Source of the DNA: Deinococcus radiopugnans ATCC 19172
GTDB lineage: Bacteria; Deinococcota; Deinococci; Deinococcales; Deinococcaceae
Reading direction: 5' to 3'
Assembly: GCF_006335125.1 (NCBI RefSeq)
Contig: NZ_VDMO01000012.1
Span: 1 to 64,000, forward strand
Length of the DNA stretch: 64,000 bases
The notes beneath the pieces are model-generated. The model did no database searches. It saw only the letters and a program-made list of their open reading frames with translations, and had not been told where the DNA came from. Positions 36,947 through 45,089 of the stretch are shown in pieces. Position numbers and translations under genes: made by a program. The first letter of the stretch is position 1. Each line of letters opens with the position of its first letter.

Positions 36947-37006
36947 ATGGCGAAAAGATACGCTGGACACTATTTGAAGGTTTTGAGAGAAGGGTCCGAG
37001 AGATGA
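36947..37006 (+). CDS. 19-residue leader peptide
   Basis: ATG at 36947 gives MAKRYAGHYLKVLREGSER, and its TGA overlaps the ATG of the next gene (ATGA at 37003-37006). The overlap suggests translational coupling. It could be a leader that sets expression of the downstream gene. Confidence 0.35.
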   Translation: MAKRYAGHYLKVLREGSER

Positions 37007-37617
37007 GTGTCATCAAGGTGTTTCGTTCGGCGGCCTTCACCGATCTGGCGAAGGAGATGAACCGCTTCGGGGCAATGCTGCAGTTTGAGACCGAGGCCGT
37101 TTTTGGGAAAGAACTGGTGACCCAGGCCCTCCGGCAACGCATTTGCGCCCGCCGCAAAACAGCATTGGGCCAGATCCTGTTCCTGCTGTTTGCGGGCCGC
37201 CGGTTGGCCGGCATGGCTGGGCCGTTCACGCCCACAGACGACGGGTTGATGAACGCGGTCTGCCTGCGTGACATCGGCCAGCGGCTGGAAGACGCCGGAT
37301 ACGCCATTGATCTGACGGTCCGCAAACGGGCGCTGGTCTTCACACCGCCGGGCAAACAGGTGCTGGTCCTGGCGCAGCACAACGGGTATACGCTGGCCGC
37401 CCTGCGTCGGCTGCACCGGGAGTTGGTGGGTGGTGGGGCGTTTGACCAGATTCAGGTGTTCACGTACCTGACCCCTGAAGGCGTTGAGGAATTGACGGCG
37501 TTTCTGTACGATCCCCCGCGCCGGAGTCCGCCCATCGACGTGCGCGAGCTTGCGGTGTTCAGCTTGCCCCGGCCCACGCCCCATCGGGAAGCAACCCTGC
37601 CCACTGGCGTGATCTAG
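37003..37617 (+). CDS. Uncharacterised plasmid protein
   Basis: 204 residues: MSVIKVFRSAAFTDLAKEMN, LGQILFLLFAGRRLAGMAGP, DDGLMNAVCLRDIGQRLEDA. Alpha/beta-looking and basic; one hydrophobic stretch near 57-72. No family recognised. It is convergent with 37614, the two genes sharing the CTAG bases of their stop codons. Confidence 0.5.
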   Translation: MSVIKVFRSAAFTDLAKEMNRFGAMLQFETEAVFGKELVTQALRQRICARRKTALGQILFLLFAGRRLAGMAGPFTPTDDGLMNAVCLRDIGQRLEDAGYAIDLTVRKRALVFTPPGKQVLVLAQHNGYTLAALRRLHRELVGGGAFDQIQVFTYLTPEGVEELTAFLYDPPRRSPPIDVRELAVFSLPRPTPHREATLPTGVI

Positions 37618-38039
37618 GCCACCTGTTCGGTTTCCTGGGTATGGGGGCTGCATTCAACGCCCAGCTCGGTCAGACACACCAGAAAGGTGGAGCTGTCCAG
37701 GGACAGGAGATACCCGACGCCCACGGCGGCGCCGGCAGCGATAGCCCGGTCATACGCCTGATCCAGCCGGGCAGCGGTCCAGACCATTTTCCGTTCCAGG
37801 CTCTGGGCATTGGCGCGCTCCATCCGGTCGAGCAGTGCACTGAGCTGAAACGCAAGCTGAGCAACATCGCTCAGGTGCTGATCGACGCGCGCGCGGTCAT
37901 CTGCCGGACTCGGGGGGCTGTCCTCTGGAGGGACGCTCTCGTCTGTGAGAGAGATGGGTCTTCGTGGGTTGCGGGAATTCGCCTGCGGTTTCCGCCGCTC
38001 AGGCTCGGGAGAAGAAAAAATGCTGGTCTGAACTCTCAA
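37614..38039 (-). CDS. Uncharacterised plasmid protein
   Basis: 141 residues from a TTG at 38039 (AGGAGG six bases upstream). The N-terminal 50 residues are polar and disordered; the rest is helical (QHLSDVAQLAFQLSALLDRM, DRAIAAGAAVGVGYLLSLDS). Three tandem 11-bp repeats lie 78-110 bases upstream. Function unknown. Confidence 0.5.
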   Translation of the reverse strand: MRVQTSIFSSPEPERRKPQANSRNPRRPISLTDESVPPEDSPPSPADDRARVDQHLSDVAQLAFQLSALLDRMERANAQSLERKMVWTAARLDQAYDRAIAAGAAVGVGYLLSLDSSTFLVCLTELGVECSPHTQETEQVA

Positions 38040-38116
38040 GGTTCACCTCCTGCCGCTCATCCCTGGGGACGCACGGCAGGATACGGGGCGGGCGGTGGCT
38101 GGTGGATCACACTTCG

Positions 38117-38149
38117 CCAACAGTTGCCCAACAGTTGCCCAACATTTGG
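38117..38149 (+). repeat. Three tandem 11-bp repeats
   Basis: CCAACAGTTGC at 38117-38127 and 38128-38138, then CCAACATTTGG at 38139-38149. One repeat per helical turn in the intergenic gap between 38039 and 38208 suggests a cooperative protein-binding site. Confidence 0.55.
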
Positions 38150-38207
38150 CGGCACGTCGGAACATTCTCAGTCGCTCGGCGAAGGGGCAACTCAAGCCGC
38201 GTGGTGT

Positions 38208-38765
38208 TCAGCGGGTCGCCTCACCACTCAGCCCCGCCAGGCGACTTTCGAGCGTTATGATCTGCCATTCCAGCTTCTGAAGCGACTGCGCGGCCCCCGA
38301 ATGACTGGGATGCCGCTCCTGCCAAGCCATGGTCATGGTCTGAAGCTGCCGCAGGGCACGCAGCTCATCGCGCGTCGCCTCCAGCTGTTCGCTCTGCGCC
38401 AACGACGCTGGATCGAAGGCGGGCGCGGTGTACGCGAGGCCCTGAGCGGCGAGGTCACTGACCAGCTGACCCAGTTGCCGCTCGTACCTGTCGATCTGTT
38501 GGGTGAGGAACGTGGTCCAGTAAGGGTCCACGTCAGGCTTGTTCAACTCGAACCGGTACCAGTACAGGCCCTGGTATCCCCGGTCTGCCGAGGCCTTCAA
38601 GGCGGCTGATGTCGGCGGCTGTTCCCCCGCCTGATCTGCCCCAGACTGAGCGCGCCGCGCATACTTCAGGACCTGGCCTTCGAGATAGTGCCGCTCCGCG
38701 GGCGTGGCCTCGGCCAGCAGGGACTGCAAGACTTCCAGGGGCGCAGCGCGGTTCTCCGTCGTCAT
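38208..38765 (-). CDS. Uncharacterised helical protein downstream of the TPR gene
   Basis: 185 residues from ATG 38765 (GGAGGG nine bases upstream); its start overlaps the TPR-gene stop. Predicted nearly all helix with coiled segments (LAQSEQLEATRDELRALRQL, AAQSLQKLEWQIITLESRLA). It ends the minus-strand operon that begins with the small exported peptide at 40979. Confidence 0.55.
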   Translation of the reverse strand: MTTENRAAPLEVLQSLLAEATPAERHYLEGQVLKYARRAQSGADQAGEQPPTSAALKASADRGYQGLYWYRFELNKPDVDPYWTTFLTQQIDRYERQLGQLVSDLAAQGLAYTAPAFDPASLAQSEQLEATRDELRALRQLQTMTMAWQERHPSHSGAAQSLQKLEWQIITLESRLAGLSGEATR

Positions 38766-40507
38766 GGTGAATCTCCCTCCGCAGGGCTTCTGCGTTTTGC
38801 CAGCCGATGCTGGAATGTTTTCACGTTGATGCGCTCGTCCAGCAACTGTCCCAACAGTTCGGCCAACAGTGTCCGCTCCTGACGCAGATGACCGCCGAAG
38901 GTTTTGGGGACGGTGCCGTGGGTTCGGGCCAGCTCCCGCGCGGCCATCCGCCACAGTCCCCCCTCCTGCTCGGCGACCCTCACATAATGAAAGATCAGCA
39001 GGGCGGGGGGAATGACAGGCAGCTGGCGTGTCCCCGCACCCCAGCCCACTGTCAGCGCGCTGGCCATCCGTTCCCGCTCGGTGGATTGATCGCGTGGCAT
39101 CGCGGCGTCGATGCCGAACGTTTCCAGGGTCATCTGGAGGAAGGGAAGCCGAGTGGCGATGGCCTGGCCATGTACCCGGATGGGCCGCCCGTCCACAAAC
39201 ACGGACGGCAGGGTGGCGTCGACCAGTTCGGGCACGGAATGCGGTGAAAAGGCACAAAAGGCCGCCGCTTTAGGGTGCCAGTAGGTCAGGATTTCCGCCA
39301 AGCCCAGGCGGGCCGACCTGGAGGGTTCCCGGCGAAAGAGCTGCTGCAGCTGCTGGCAGAGTTGGGCTGGAGGTTCGAGATCAATGCCATCAGGCTGCAA
39401 AGCAATGTCGAGCTTCATGCCGAGCACCAGCGCTTCCACCACTGGAAAGTTGGGCGGGTGCAACATGATGCGTTGGGCCGACAGGTAGATCTGCCCCAGG
39501 TTCAGCAGCGCCACGCTCTGCGCCCAGCCGATCACGCCGTCGAACGTTGGATTATTACCCTGCAGATGCTTGAAGAGCTCAAGGGCACGCGTTAACCCCT
39601 CGCGCTGGCCGGTATTGACGAACGCGATGAGGGCCTGAAGGCCCGCATTGATTTGGTCACGGTGAAGATCACGGCAGGGTTGGATGGCCTCCTCGGGAGC
39701 CAAAAGGCCGGACAGGGCGCGGATGTACTGCCGGCTGGTCAGCGCCGGCACATTCCCAGCGTCACTGCCCAGGATGAAATCAATAAGCGTCAGGGCCTCG
39801 GCGTGGTCGCCCAGCATCAGCAGGATATTGGCGACGTTCAGACCGGAGAACAACCACAGGTTGGTGCCTGGCAGCGCCACAGTGTTAATGACTTGGTATT
39901 CGCGCAGGGCCGCCTGGATCTGTCCCAGCCGCAGGGCCGCCCGGGCATAGCTCATCCGCACGGAAAAGGTGAGCTGCGGGGTCTCCAGGGGCAGGCTCAA
40001 ATAAATGGCCTCCCCAGCGTGGGCCAGGGCCAGATCGTACTTTCCGAGATCAAAATACAGGCGGCAAAGATTGTATTTCAGGACCACCTGCGTTTCGATA
40101 TAAAAGTCATCCACCTCACCGTCGCCCTCACCGTAATTGAGATGCGGCTCAAGGGTACGAATGGCCGGATCGATCTGGTCAACGCCGGGATGGTCTTCCT
40201 GATTTCTGCTTTCACGTTCGCTGAAAATCAACAGGGCAAGCGCGTGAACCCGGATGGCCCGGTCCCCGGATTTCAGGCAGACCTTGATGTCGGCCATGGC
40301 CTGGGTCAGGTGTCCGGCGCGTTCGAGGAGGGTGGCGGCCCTTAGCCGGGCAATGGGGGAACGGTCCGGGCTGAGTAGGGCCGCCGTCTCGAACAAAGAC
40401 CGCCCCTGGGCCGCCTGCTGGGTTTTCCAGTCGTACCAAGAGCGGGTGTCGCGCAGGGCGTCGCCCACCGGCACGGCTTCCTGAAATGAAGACTCAGGGA
40501 TGCACAC
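38762..40507 (-). CDS. Large TPR-repeat protein
   Basis: 581 residues from a GTG at 40507 (AGGAG six bases upstream). At least eight TPR-like helix pairs run from about 55 to 400 (RLRAATLLERAGHLTQAMAD, VRMSYARAALRLGQIQAALR, ANILLMLGDHAEALTLIDFI). The C-terminal 150 residues form a separate domain (PSVFVDGRPIRVHGQAI; GLWRMAARELARTHGTVPKT) that could bind DNA, but no known domain is certain. TPR proteins of this size paired with an exported peptide recall RRNPP-type peptide sensors. It overlaps the thioredoxin gene by 14 bases. Confidence 0.6.
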   Translation of the reverse strand: MCIPESSFQEAVPVGDALRDTRSWYDWKTQQAAQGRSLFETAALLSPDRSPIARLRAATLLERAGHLTQAMADIKVCLKSGDRAIRVHALALLIFSERESRNQEDHPGVDQIDPAIRTLEPHLNYGEGDGEVDDFYIETQVVLKYNLCRLYFDLGKYDLALAHAGEAIYLSLPLETPQLTFSVRMSYARAALRLGQIQAALREYQVINTVALPGTNLWLFSGLNVANILLMLGDHAEALTLIDFILGSDAGNVPALTSRQYIRALSGLLAPEEAIQPCRDLHRDQINAGLQALIAFVNTGQREGLTRALELFKHLQGNNPTFDGVIGWAQSVALLNLGQIYLSAQRIMLHPPNFPVVEALVLGMKLDIALQPDGIDLEPPAQLCQQLQQLFRREPSRSARLGLAEILTYWHPKAAAFCAFSPHSVPELVDATLPSVFVDGRPIRVHGQAIATRLPFLQMTLETFGIDAAMPRDQSTERERMASALTVGWGAGTRQLPVIPPALLIFHYVRVAEQEGGLWRMAARELARTHGTVPKTFGGHLRQERTLLAELLGQLLDERINVKTFQHRLAKRRSPAEGDSP

Positions 40508-40814
40508 TCCTGACTCCTGCGATACGGTCCCGGTACACCCGCGCAGGATGGGCACCCAGAATCAAGTCCACCGGGCGCCCGTCCTGGAAGACCACCACAC
40601 TGGGCAGGCCGGAAATCTGTTGAGCGAAGCGGGTTCTCAGCTCAGTGTCCGCATTGACTGAGGCGAAGTGCACTTCACCTTGCCACTCGCGCGCGAGGTC
40701 GGCCAGAATGGGTGACACCACCCGGCAAGGGGCACAGGTGGGTGACCAGAAATCAACCACCCACAGGCCCTGTTGAATCATTGGTTCAAAGTTGTCGTCA
40801 CCCAGCTCGATCAT
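40494..40814 (-). CDS. Thioredoxin-like protein with CAPC active site
   Basis: 106 residues with the redox motif Cys27-Ala-Pro-Cys30 (FWSPTCAPCRVVSPI), the conserved cis-Pro region (ISGLPSVVVFQDGRP) and the usual thioredoxin length. No signal peptide, so probably cytoplasmic. It follows a small exported peptide that contains two cysteines, so peptide reduction is possible. It is distinct from chromosomal TrxA-type active sites (CGPC). Confidence 0.8.
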   Translation of the reverse strand: MIELGDDNFEPMIQQGLWVVDFWSPTCAPCRVVSPILADLAREWQGEVHFASVNADTELRTRFAQQISGLPSVVVFQDGRPVDLILGAHPARVYRDRIAGVRSVHP

Positions 40815-40823
40815 GGTTGCGTC

Positions 40824-40979
40824 TCAATCACAAATCCGGCCACAGTCCCAGTCCGAGATGCCCTGGGTGGTGATGCCACCCGCGGTGGTGGAGCCAGAGA
40901 GCGCCGCTGCCAGCGCGCCCCCCTGGAATCCGGCACCCAAGAGCCACACCGCCAAGCTCAACTTCAGGATCGCTTTCAT
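40824..40979 (-). CDS. 51-residue exported peptide with two C-terminal cysteines
   Basis: ATG 40979 gives MKAILKLSLAVWLLGAGFQG followed by an Ala-rich cleavage region near 26 and a mature tail of about 25 residues ending ISDWDCGRICD. A second ATG three bases upstream is an alternative start (GGGAGG precedes both). The two cysteines could form a loop. It is the first gene of an operon with a thioredoxin and a TPR protein. A signalling or antimicrobial role is inference. Confidence 0.55.
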   Translation of the reverse strand: MKAILKLSLAVWLLGAGFQGGALAAALSGSTTAGGITTQGISDWDCGRICD

Positions 40980-41057
40980 CATTTTCCTCCCCACACCGTT
41001 GTCGGTGCTGGGCTGTATGGTAACCAGTTTAGGGGAACTGTGGGTCAAGTGTTGGCG

Positions 41058-41074
41058 TTCTGTTGGTAACAGAA
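41058..41074. promoter_or_regulatory. Palindromic operator before the exported-peptide gene
   Basis: TTCTGTT-GGT-AACAGAA, 7-bp perfect arms, lies about 80 bases before the ATG. On the minus strand a TTGACC box follows it, compatible with a -35 element. It is close to the point where IS1182 has inserted. Confidence 0.45.
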
Positions 41075-41154
41075 TAGCCGGCGGTCAACCTAACAGCATA
41101 TGTCTATCCCTATCGAACGCCTCCAATTGCCAATACTGACTCTTTCCTAGATTT

Positions 41155-42898
41155 GATACCGCTGGCTTACTCAGGCGACCTGTGCCAGGACGCGCTGGAA
41201 AGCAGCCACGCGGGTCCGAGCGCGCGGCTGCCCGTCCAAGTGATCCGCAACCCGCAGCAAATTCAGTGCCGAGGCCGTGCAGAGATGTTGCAGGCGCGTC
41301 TTCGCCAGTCCGCAATACCGTGACCGTCGCATGCCCGCGACCCGGACACCGACCGACATCGTGCCCTCCACTCCGGCCCTTCTGGCATACAGCGCGGCGA
41401 ATTCCCCGGTCTGCGTCCACCCCCGCCATTCCAGCAGCGCCTCATGCCGTTCGCGCTGTTGAAGGGTCACCGTTCGCCTTGATGACTTGGTGCAGTGGAT
41501 CTTCAAAGCGCAGTTCCCGCAGTCCGTCATGGAGAACTTGACCTTGACCACAGCCCGCTGTCGCTGATCCAGTACATTGGTCCAGCTTGCGCTGACCTGC
41601 CCCGCGGGGCAGGTCAGCATCTGGCGTTCCCAGTCGACCTTGAAGTGCTCAGCGGCGAAGCCTTGCCCGGCCCAAGCTTGCCAGCGCTGGTCCTGCCGGG
41701 CAGGACCGATGAGCTTCACATCGTGGTCGCGCCGCTCACTCACCAGCAACCCCGCGCTCAGGTAACCCATATCCACGAGATGCGCCCCTGGCAGCAGTTG
41801 CCGGGCCTTCAAGTGGTCATGAACATCTTCGAGGACGTCGAAGTCCTGGGTGTTGGCAATGGTCGTCTCCACGTTCGTGATCAGCAGCGGGAGATCGTCG
41901 TCACAGGCCTCAGTGAGGTGGACTTTGTATCCGACCCAGGAGGTCGAGCGTTTCTGGCTGTAACGGGCGTCCGCATCGTAAGGCGAGCCCACGAACATTG
42001 CGCTGGGGGGGATCTCGTCGTTCGTTCGCCAACGAAGGGTTCCCACCTCGGTCGGCGTGAAGTTCTGAAGCCAGACGCGCCAGAGAATCTGGATGGCAGG
42101 TAATTCGCACAGCCAGCGGGGCGCGTCCTGTGCCAGGACGGCCTCCAGGAGCTCTTTCCCATCAGCACCGAGTTGCAGCAACAGAGCTTCACGCTTGGCT
42201 CGCTGGCGTTCGGCCACTTCGGCCGTCAGGTCGAAGTGGCTGGCATAGCGCTGTGCCCAGTTTTTCTGGCCGTGCTGGACGAGCCACTCGGGGGCAGCGA
42301 TAGCCAGCACGTTCAGGGCGTGCCGAAATGCTTCCCCGACCAGACTGACACGATTGAGGGCCCGGACCGCAGCGAGCACGTGGGTTGAATCGGTCCGTTG
42401 CTGGCCGCGAGCGCGCAGCAGTTGCTGCGCGCGGAACCGCTCGAGAAGCCGCTCGAACAGCAGGTGTTCCCCTTGCCCTTCAATCAGCCGGGTGCGGAAC
42501 TCCGACAGGACACTGGCATCAAAGCCGGGATGATCGAGGGGCAGGGCCAACAGATATTTGAGGTCAATGCGCGCCCGGACCGCATCGGCAGCACGTTCGT
42601 CACTGAGGTTCTCCACGAATTGTACGAGGGTGACCAGGGCGAGTTGAGCGGGGTCGATGGCGGGGCGGCCTTCTAAGTGAAAGAGGCTTCTGAAATCGTC
42701 GCTGTCAAACAAGTCACCGAACGTGTCCCGGAGCGTGAGGTAGCGGTGGCCCTTTCGGAACACAGCTTTGGCGACGCGGGCGGTCTCTTCCGGCACCTGG
42801 CCGGGGTGGCTGTCCTTCAGGCTCATATACCCACCTCCCTCTTCCTAAAGCCACAGTACCCCTGTCGCCCAGCGGGGGCTGAGTAAGCCAGCGGTATC
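41155..42898. mobile_element. IS1182-family insertion sequence with target duplication
   Basis: Inverted ends share GATACCGCTGGCTTACTCAG (from 41155 and, reading in, from 42898). AGATTT stands directly outside both ends (41149-41154 and 42899-42904), a 6-bp target duplication, so the insertion is recent. Confidence 0.85.
41171..42826 (-). CDS. IS1182-family transposase
   Basis: 551 residues. DDE-type: the first Asp in RARGQQRTDSTHVLAAVRAL, the second in LLPGAHLVDMGYLSAGLLV, and Glu in the C-terminal RRAGVEGTMSVGVRVAGMRR. A cysteine cluster (TDCGNCALKIHCTKS) at about 440-455 is typical. Frame complete, so probably active. Confidence 0.9.
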   Translation of the reverse strand: MSLKDSHPGQVPEETARVAKAVFRKGHRYLTLRDTFGDLFDSDDFRSLFHLEGRPAIDPAQLALVTLVQFVENLSDERAADAVRARIDLKYLLALPLDHPGFDASVLSEFRTRLIEGQGEHLLFERLLERFRAQQLLRARGQQRTDSTHVLAAVRALNRVSLVGEAFRHALNVLAIAAPEWLVQHGQKNWAQRYASHFDLTAEVAERQRAKREALLLQLGADGKELLEAVLAQDAPRWLCELPAIQILWRVWLQNFTPTEVGTLRWRTNDEIPPSAMFVGSPYDADARYSQKRSTSWVGYKVHLTEACDDDLPLLITNVETTIANTQDFDVLEDVHDHLKARQLLPGAHLVDMGYLSAGLLVSERRDHDVKLIGPARQDQRWQAWAGQGFAAEHFKVDWERQMLTCPAGQVSASWTNVLDQRQRAVVKVKFSMTDCGNCALKIHCTKSSRRTVTLQQRERHEALLEWRGWTQTGEFAALYARRAGVEGTMSVGVRVAGMRRSRYCGLAKTRLQHLCTASALNLLRVADHLDGQPRARTRVAAFQRVLAQVA

Positions 42899-42958
42899 AG
42901 ATTTGGTCCACCGTCCCAACAGTGGGTTGGCACAAATAGCTCCAAGTGGGACCAGTCC

Positions 42959-43915
42959 TTACCCCTCCTCGCTGACCCACCCCCCGACCCGGCGTGTCCA
43001 GGGCTGATTGCGAGGATACCGGTAAGCGCTGCGAATGGCCGTGACCGCCTCACCCACCGAAAAGGGAGAAGCCTTGGTGGCATAGACCCGCTGCGCGTAC
43101 TCGTCCGCGCAGGCTTCAGCCTCCTCGGCGGTGTACCCATTGGCATGAAGCCACAGGCCTAGCATGAAGGCTCCCCGGTTCCGGCTGACCGGGGCGTAGC
43201 GCTCGGCCCGGTCCAGCATCAGCCACACCGGCACCCGTCCACCCTCCTCCACCTGCGCCCCTGAGAACGGCTGGGGTGAACCTGTGGCCGGGCCTGGCGA
43301 GGTCAGTCCCAGAGCCTCGCGCAGGCGGTACTCGGCCCCCGCGACGCGGACCGTAAGCGGCACCTGGTCAATGGTCAGGTCATGCCGCTCAGCGGTGCGC
43401 CGGTACGGTCCTGCCCGGTTGCGACTGGGCGGAGCCATGCAGTAGCCGCCGTCGCCCCGCACGTCCACGCCGGGCGGAAGGGCGGCTTTGTTCTTGGAAG
43501 CGTTGGACGGGACGTACCAGCCCGGATGTCTCAGGTAGAAGTGCATGCCGCCGCTGGGCGTGAGGACATGCGGCTGCCAGCCCAGACTCTGAACCAGCGC
43601 CAGTCCTTCAGGGTCAACGTCAATGGCGACGTACCCGCTGAGCGCGCCAGTAACCAGCCCCAGCCCCCGCGCGCGGTGCTGCAAGTACCAGGCCTCCAAT
43701 TCTTCCAGGGTGGGCAGCCGACGTTGCAGGGCTTTCCAGGAGCTGCGGCGCCGGCCCTCGCGGTCCAGGGAGAAATGGCCGGTGGCCTTCAGCGCCTGGT
43801 GGTGGGGCTGCTTGGCTTTCGGGGAGAGGCCGCCGCCAGTGGGAATAACGCTGATCTTCCGGGCCACCAGTCGCTTGGCCTGCTCAAGCATGAGTTCAGG
43901 TTCGTTATCGTGCAT
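42959..43915 (-). CDS. Plasmid bifunctional primase/polymerase (Prim-Pol) domain protein
   Basis: 318 residues from ATG 43915 (GGGAGG six bases upstream). The Prim-Pol fold is recognisable: VIPTGGGLSPKAKQPHHQAL near the start, the metal-binding Asp pair in YVAIDVDPEG, His in GGMHFYLRHPG, and GVDVRGDGGYCMAPPS. The tail (about 225-318) is a PriCT-like helical segment (GAFMLGLWLHANGYTAEEAE). Such enzymes prime plasmid replication. IS1182 now separates it from the gene block to its left. Confidence 0.8.
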   Translation of the reverse strand: MHDNEPELMLEQAKRLVARKISVIPTGGGLSPKAKQPHHQALKATGHFSLDREGRRRSSWKALQRRLPTLEELEAWYLQHRARGLGLVTGALSGYVAIDVDPEGLALVQSLGWQPHVLTPSGGMHFYLRHPGWYVPSNASKNKAALPPGVDVRGDGGYCMAPPSRNRAGPYRRTAERHDLTIDQVPLTVRVAGAEYRLREALGLTSPGPATGSPQPFSGAQVEEGGRVPVWLMLDRAERYAPVSRNRGAFMLGLWLHANGYTAEEAEACADEYAQRVYATKASPFSVGEAVTAIRSAYRYPRNQPWTRRVGGWVSEEG

Positions 43916-43956
43916 CTCAGCCTCCCTGGGCCGATTCAAGCACCTTCTGATGCCGT

Positions 43957-43995
43957 CAATATTAAAATAATTAGCTAATAAAATAGTCTCTATTT
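43957..43995. other. AT-rich repeat, candidate partition site (left)
   Basis: AATATTAAAATAATTAGC and TAATAAAATAGTC repeat, in inverted form and slightly changed, at 44895-44935 on the other side of the par genes. A pair of AT-rich sites flanking parA and its partner is typical of centromeres. Confidence 0.4.
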
Positions 43996-44022
43996 AGAAG
44001 CGGGTGGTCCCGCCTGCTTCGC

Positions 44023-44283
44023 TCAATCCTCGCTCAGTTCTGGATGATGGCGGGCTAGATACTCCGTCACCGCGTCGTGCAACGTCTCGTACTGCTTGCG
44101 GCCCTCGCGGGCGGCGGCCTGCTTCAGGCGACGCTTGGTTCCGGCGAGCATGTGGCTGCCGAACTGCACCAGCTTCTCTTCCGGTTCGGGCAGCGGCTCC
44201 GGCGGGGGGGCTGCCGCTTCCGGCTTGGACTGACGAATCGCGCGCAGATCAAAGCGGGCCGGTTTCTTGGGCGCTTCAGACAT
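44023..44283 (-). CDS. Small ParB-like centromere-binding partner of ParA
   Basis: 86 residues from ATG 44283, overlapping the ParA stop by 8 bases. A basic, Pro/Glu-rich N-terminal arm (PKKPARFDLRAIRQ) precedes a short helical domain (GTKRRLKQAAAREGRKQYET) like the ribbon-helix-helix partners in small par systems. It would load ParA on the plasmid centromere. Confidence 0.65.
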   Translation of the reverse strand: MSEAPKKPARFDLRAIRQSKPEAAAPPPEPLPEPEEKLVQFGSHMLAGTKRRLKQAAAREGRKQYETLHDAVTEYLARHHPELSED

Positions 44284-44887
44284 GGGCCAGCACCTCCCGC
44301 GCGGCGCTGGCGTACTCCAGGGCCAGCAGCTTGGCATAGCGGTTGCCCTTGAGGGCTTCGAGCGGCACCCGCCGCTCGGCAGCGTCGCCCACAGCGGTGC
44401 TGTGGCGCACGATGGTGGTGAGCACCGGAATCTCCTGCTCGGCCAGGGCGTCGCGCAGCTCCTCGCCCCGTCCGCCCATGTTGGCGACGATCAGCACCTG
44501 ATAATTGCTGATCCCACCCTCAACAAGGGGGGTCAGGGTACGAATCAGACCGGTGGCGCTCAGACCGTCGGGCTTGGTGGGAATCAGGAGCAGATCGCTT
44601 TGCTGGGCCAGGCTCAACAGATCGCCCCCCTGCTCGTTGCCCTTGGTATCGATCACCACGTACTCGAAATCGGCCCCGTCGCTGGGCTGGTACGCCCGGT
44701 AGGGCTGGGCCTCGAAGGTCCAGCCGTCGAAGTCGCCCTCCCGCCACACGGCGGAACATTGCAGCTCGTCATCGGCGTCCAGGAGCAGGGTGCGGCCTTT
44801 GCGGCCCAGTTGCTGGGCCAGGTGAATCGCCGTGGTCGTCTTGCCCACGCCGCCCTTCATATTGCCTATGGAAATGATTTTGGGCAT
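44276..44887 (-). CDS. parA: ParA-family partition ATPase
   Basis: 203 residues. Deviant Walker A MKGGVGKTTTAIHLAQQLG (residues 10-28), Walker A' region LLLDADDELQCS and Walker B VVIDTKGNEQGG. It is the short ParA type without a long N-terminal DNA-binding domain, encoded next to a small partner, and acts in plasmid segregation. Confidence 0.85.
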   Translation of the reverse strand: MPKIISIGNMKGGVGKTTTAIHLAQQLGRKGRTLLLDADDELQCSAVWREGDFDGWTFEAQPYRAYQPSDGADFEYVVIDTKGNEQGGDLLSLAQQSDLLLIPTKPDGLSATGLIRTLTPLVEGGISNYQVLIVANMGGRGEELRDALAEQEIPVLTTIVRHSTAVGDAAERRVPLEALKGNRYAKLLALEYASAAREVLAHV

Positions 44888-44894
44888 ACACTAT

Positions 44895-44935
44895 TCTACA
44901 CTTTTAATATTAAATTAGCAAACTATTTTGTATGG
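44895..44935. other. AT-rich repeat, candidate partition site (right)
   Basis: Contains CTTTTAATATTAAATTAGC and AACTATTTTG directly before parA; related AT-rich sequence stands at 43957-43995. It may also be the parA promoter and operator. Confidence 0.4.
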
Positions 44936-45089
44936 TGTTTGGAGCCGTAGCAGTAAAAAACACGGCTCGGATGGGAACTCCAGCTCCCTCGCCTTCGCGC
45001 AACTCCAAGCTCCGACTGTAAACAGGGAGGGACGAGGGACAGCGGAGCACGTTTTGGATGCAAACTGCTTCGACTCTGGAACGCGTCCC

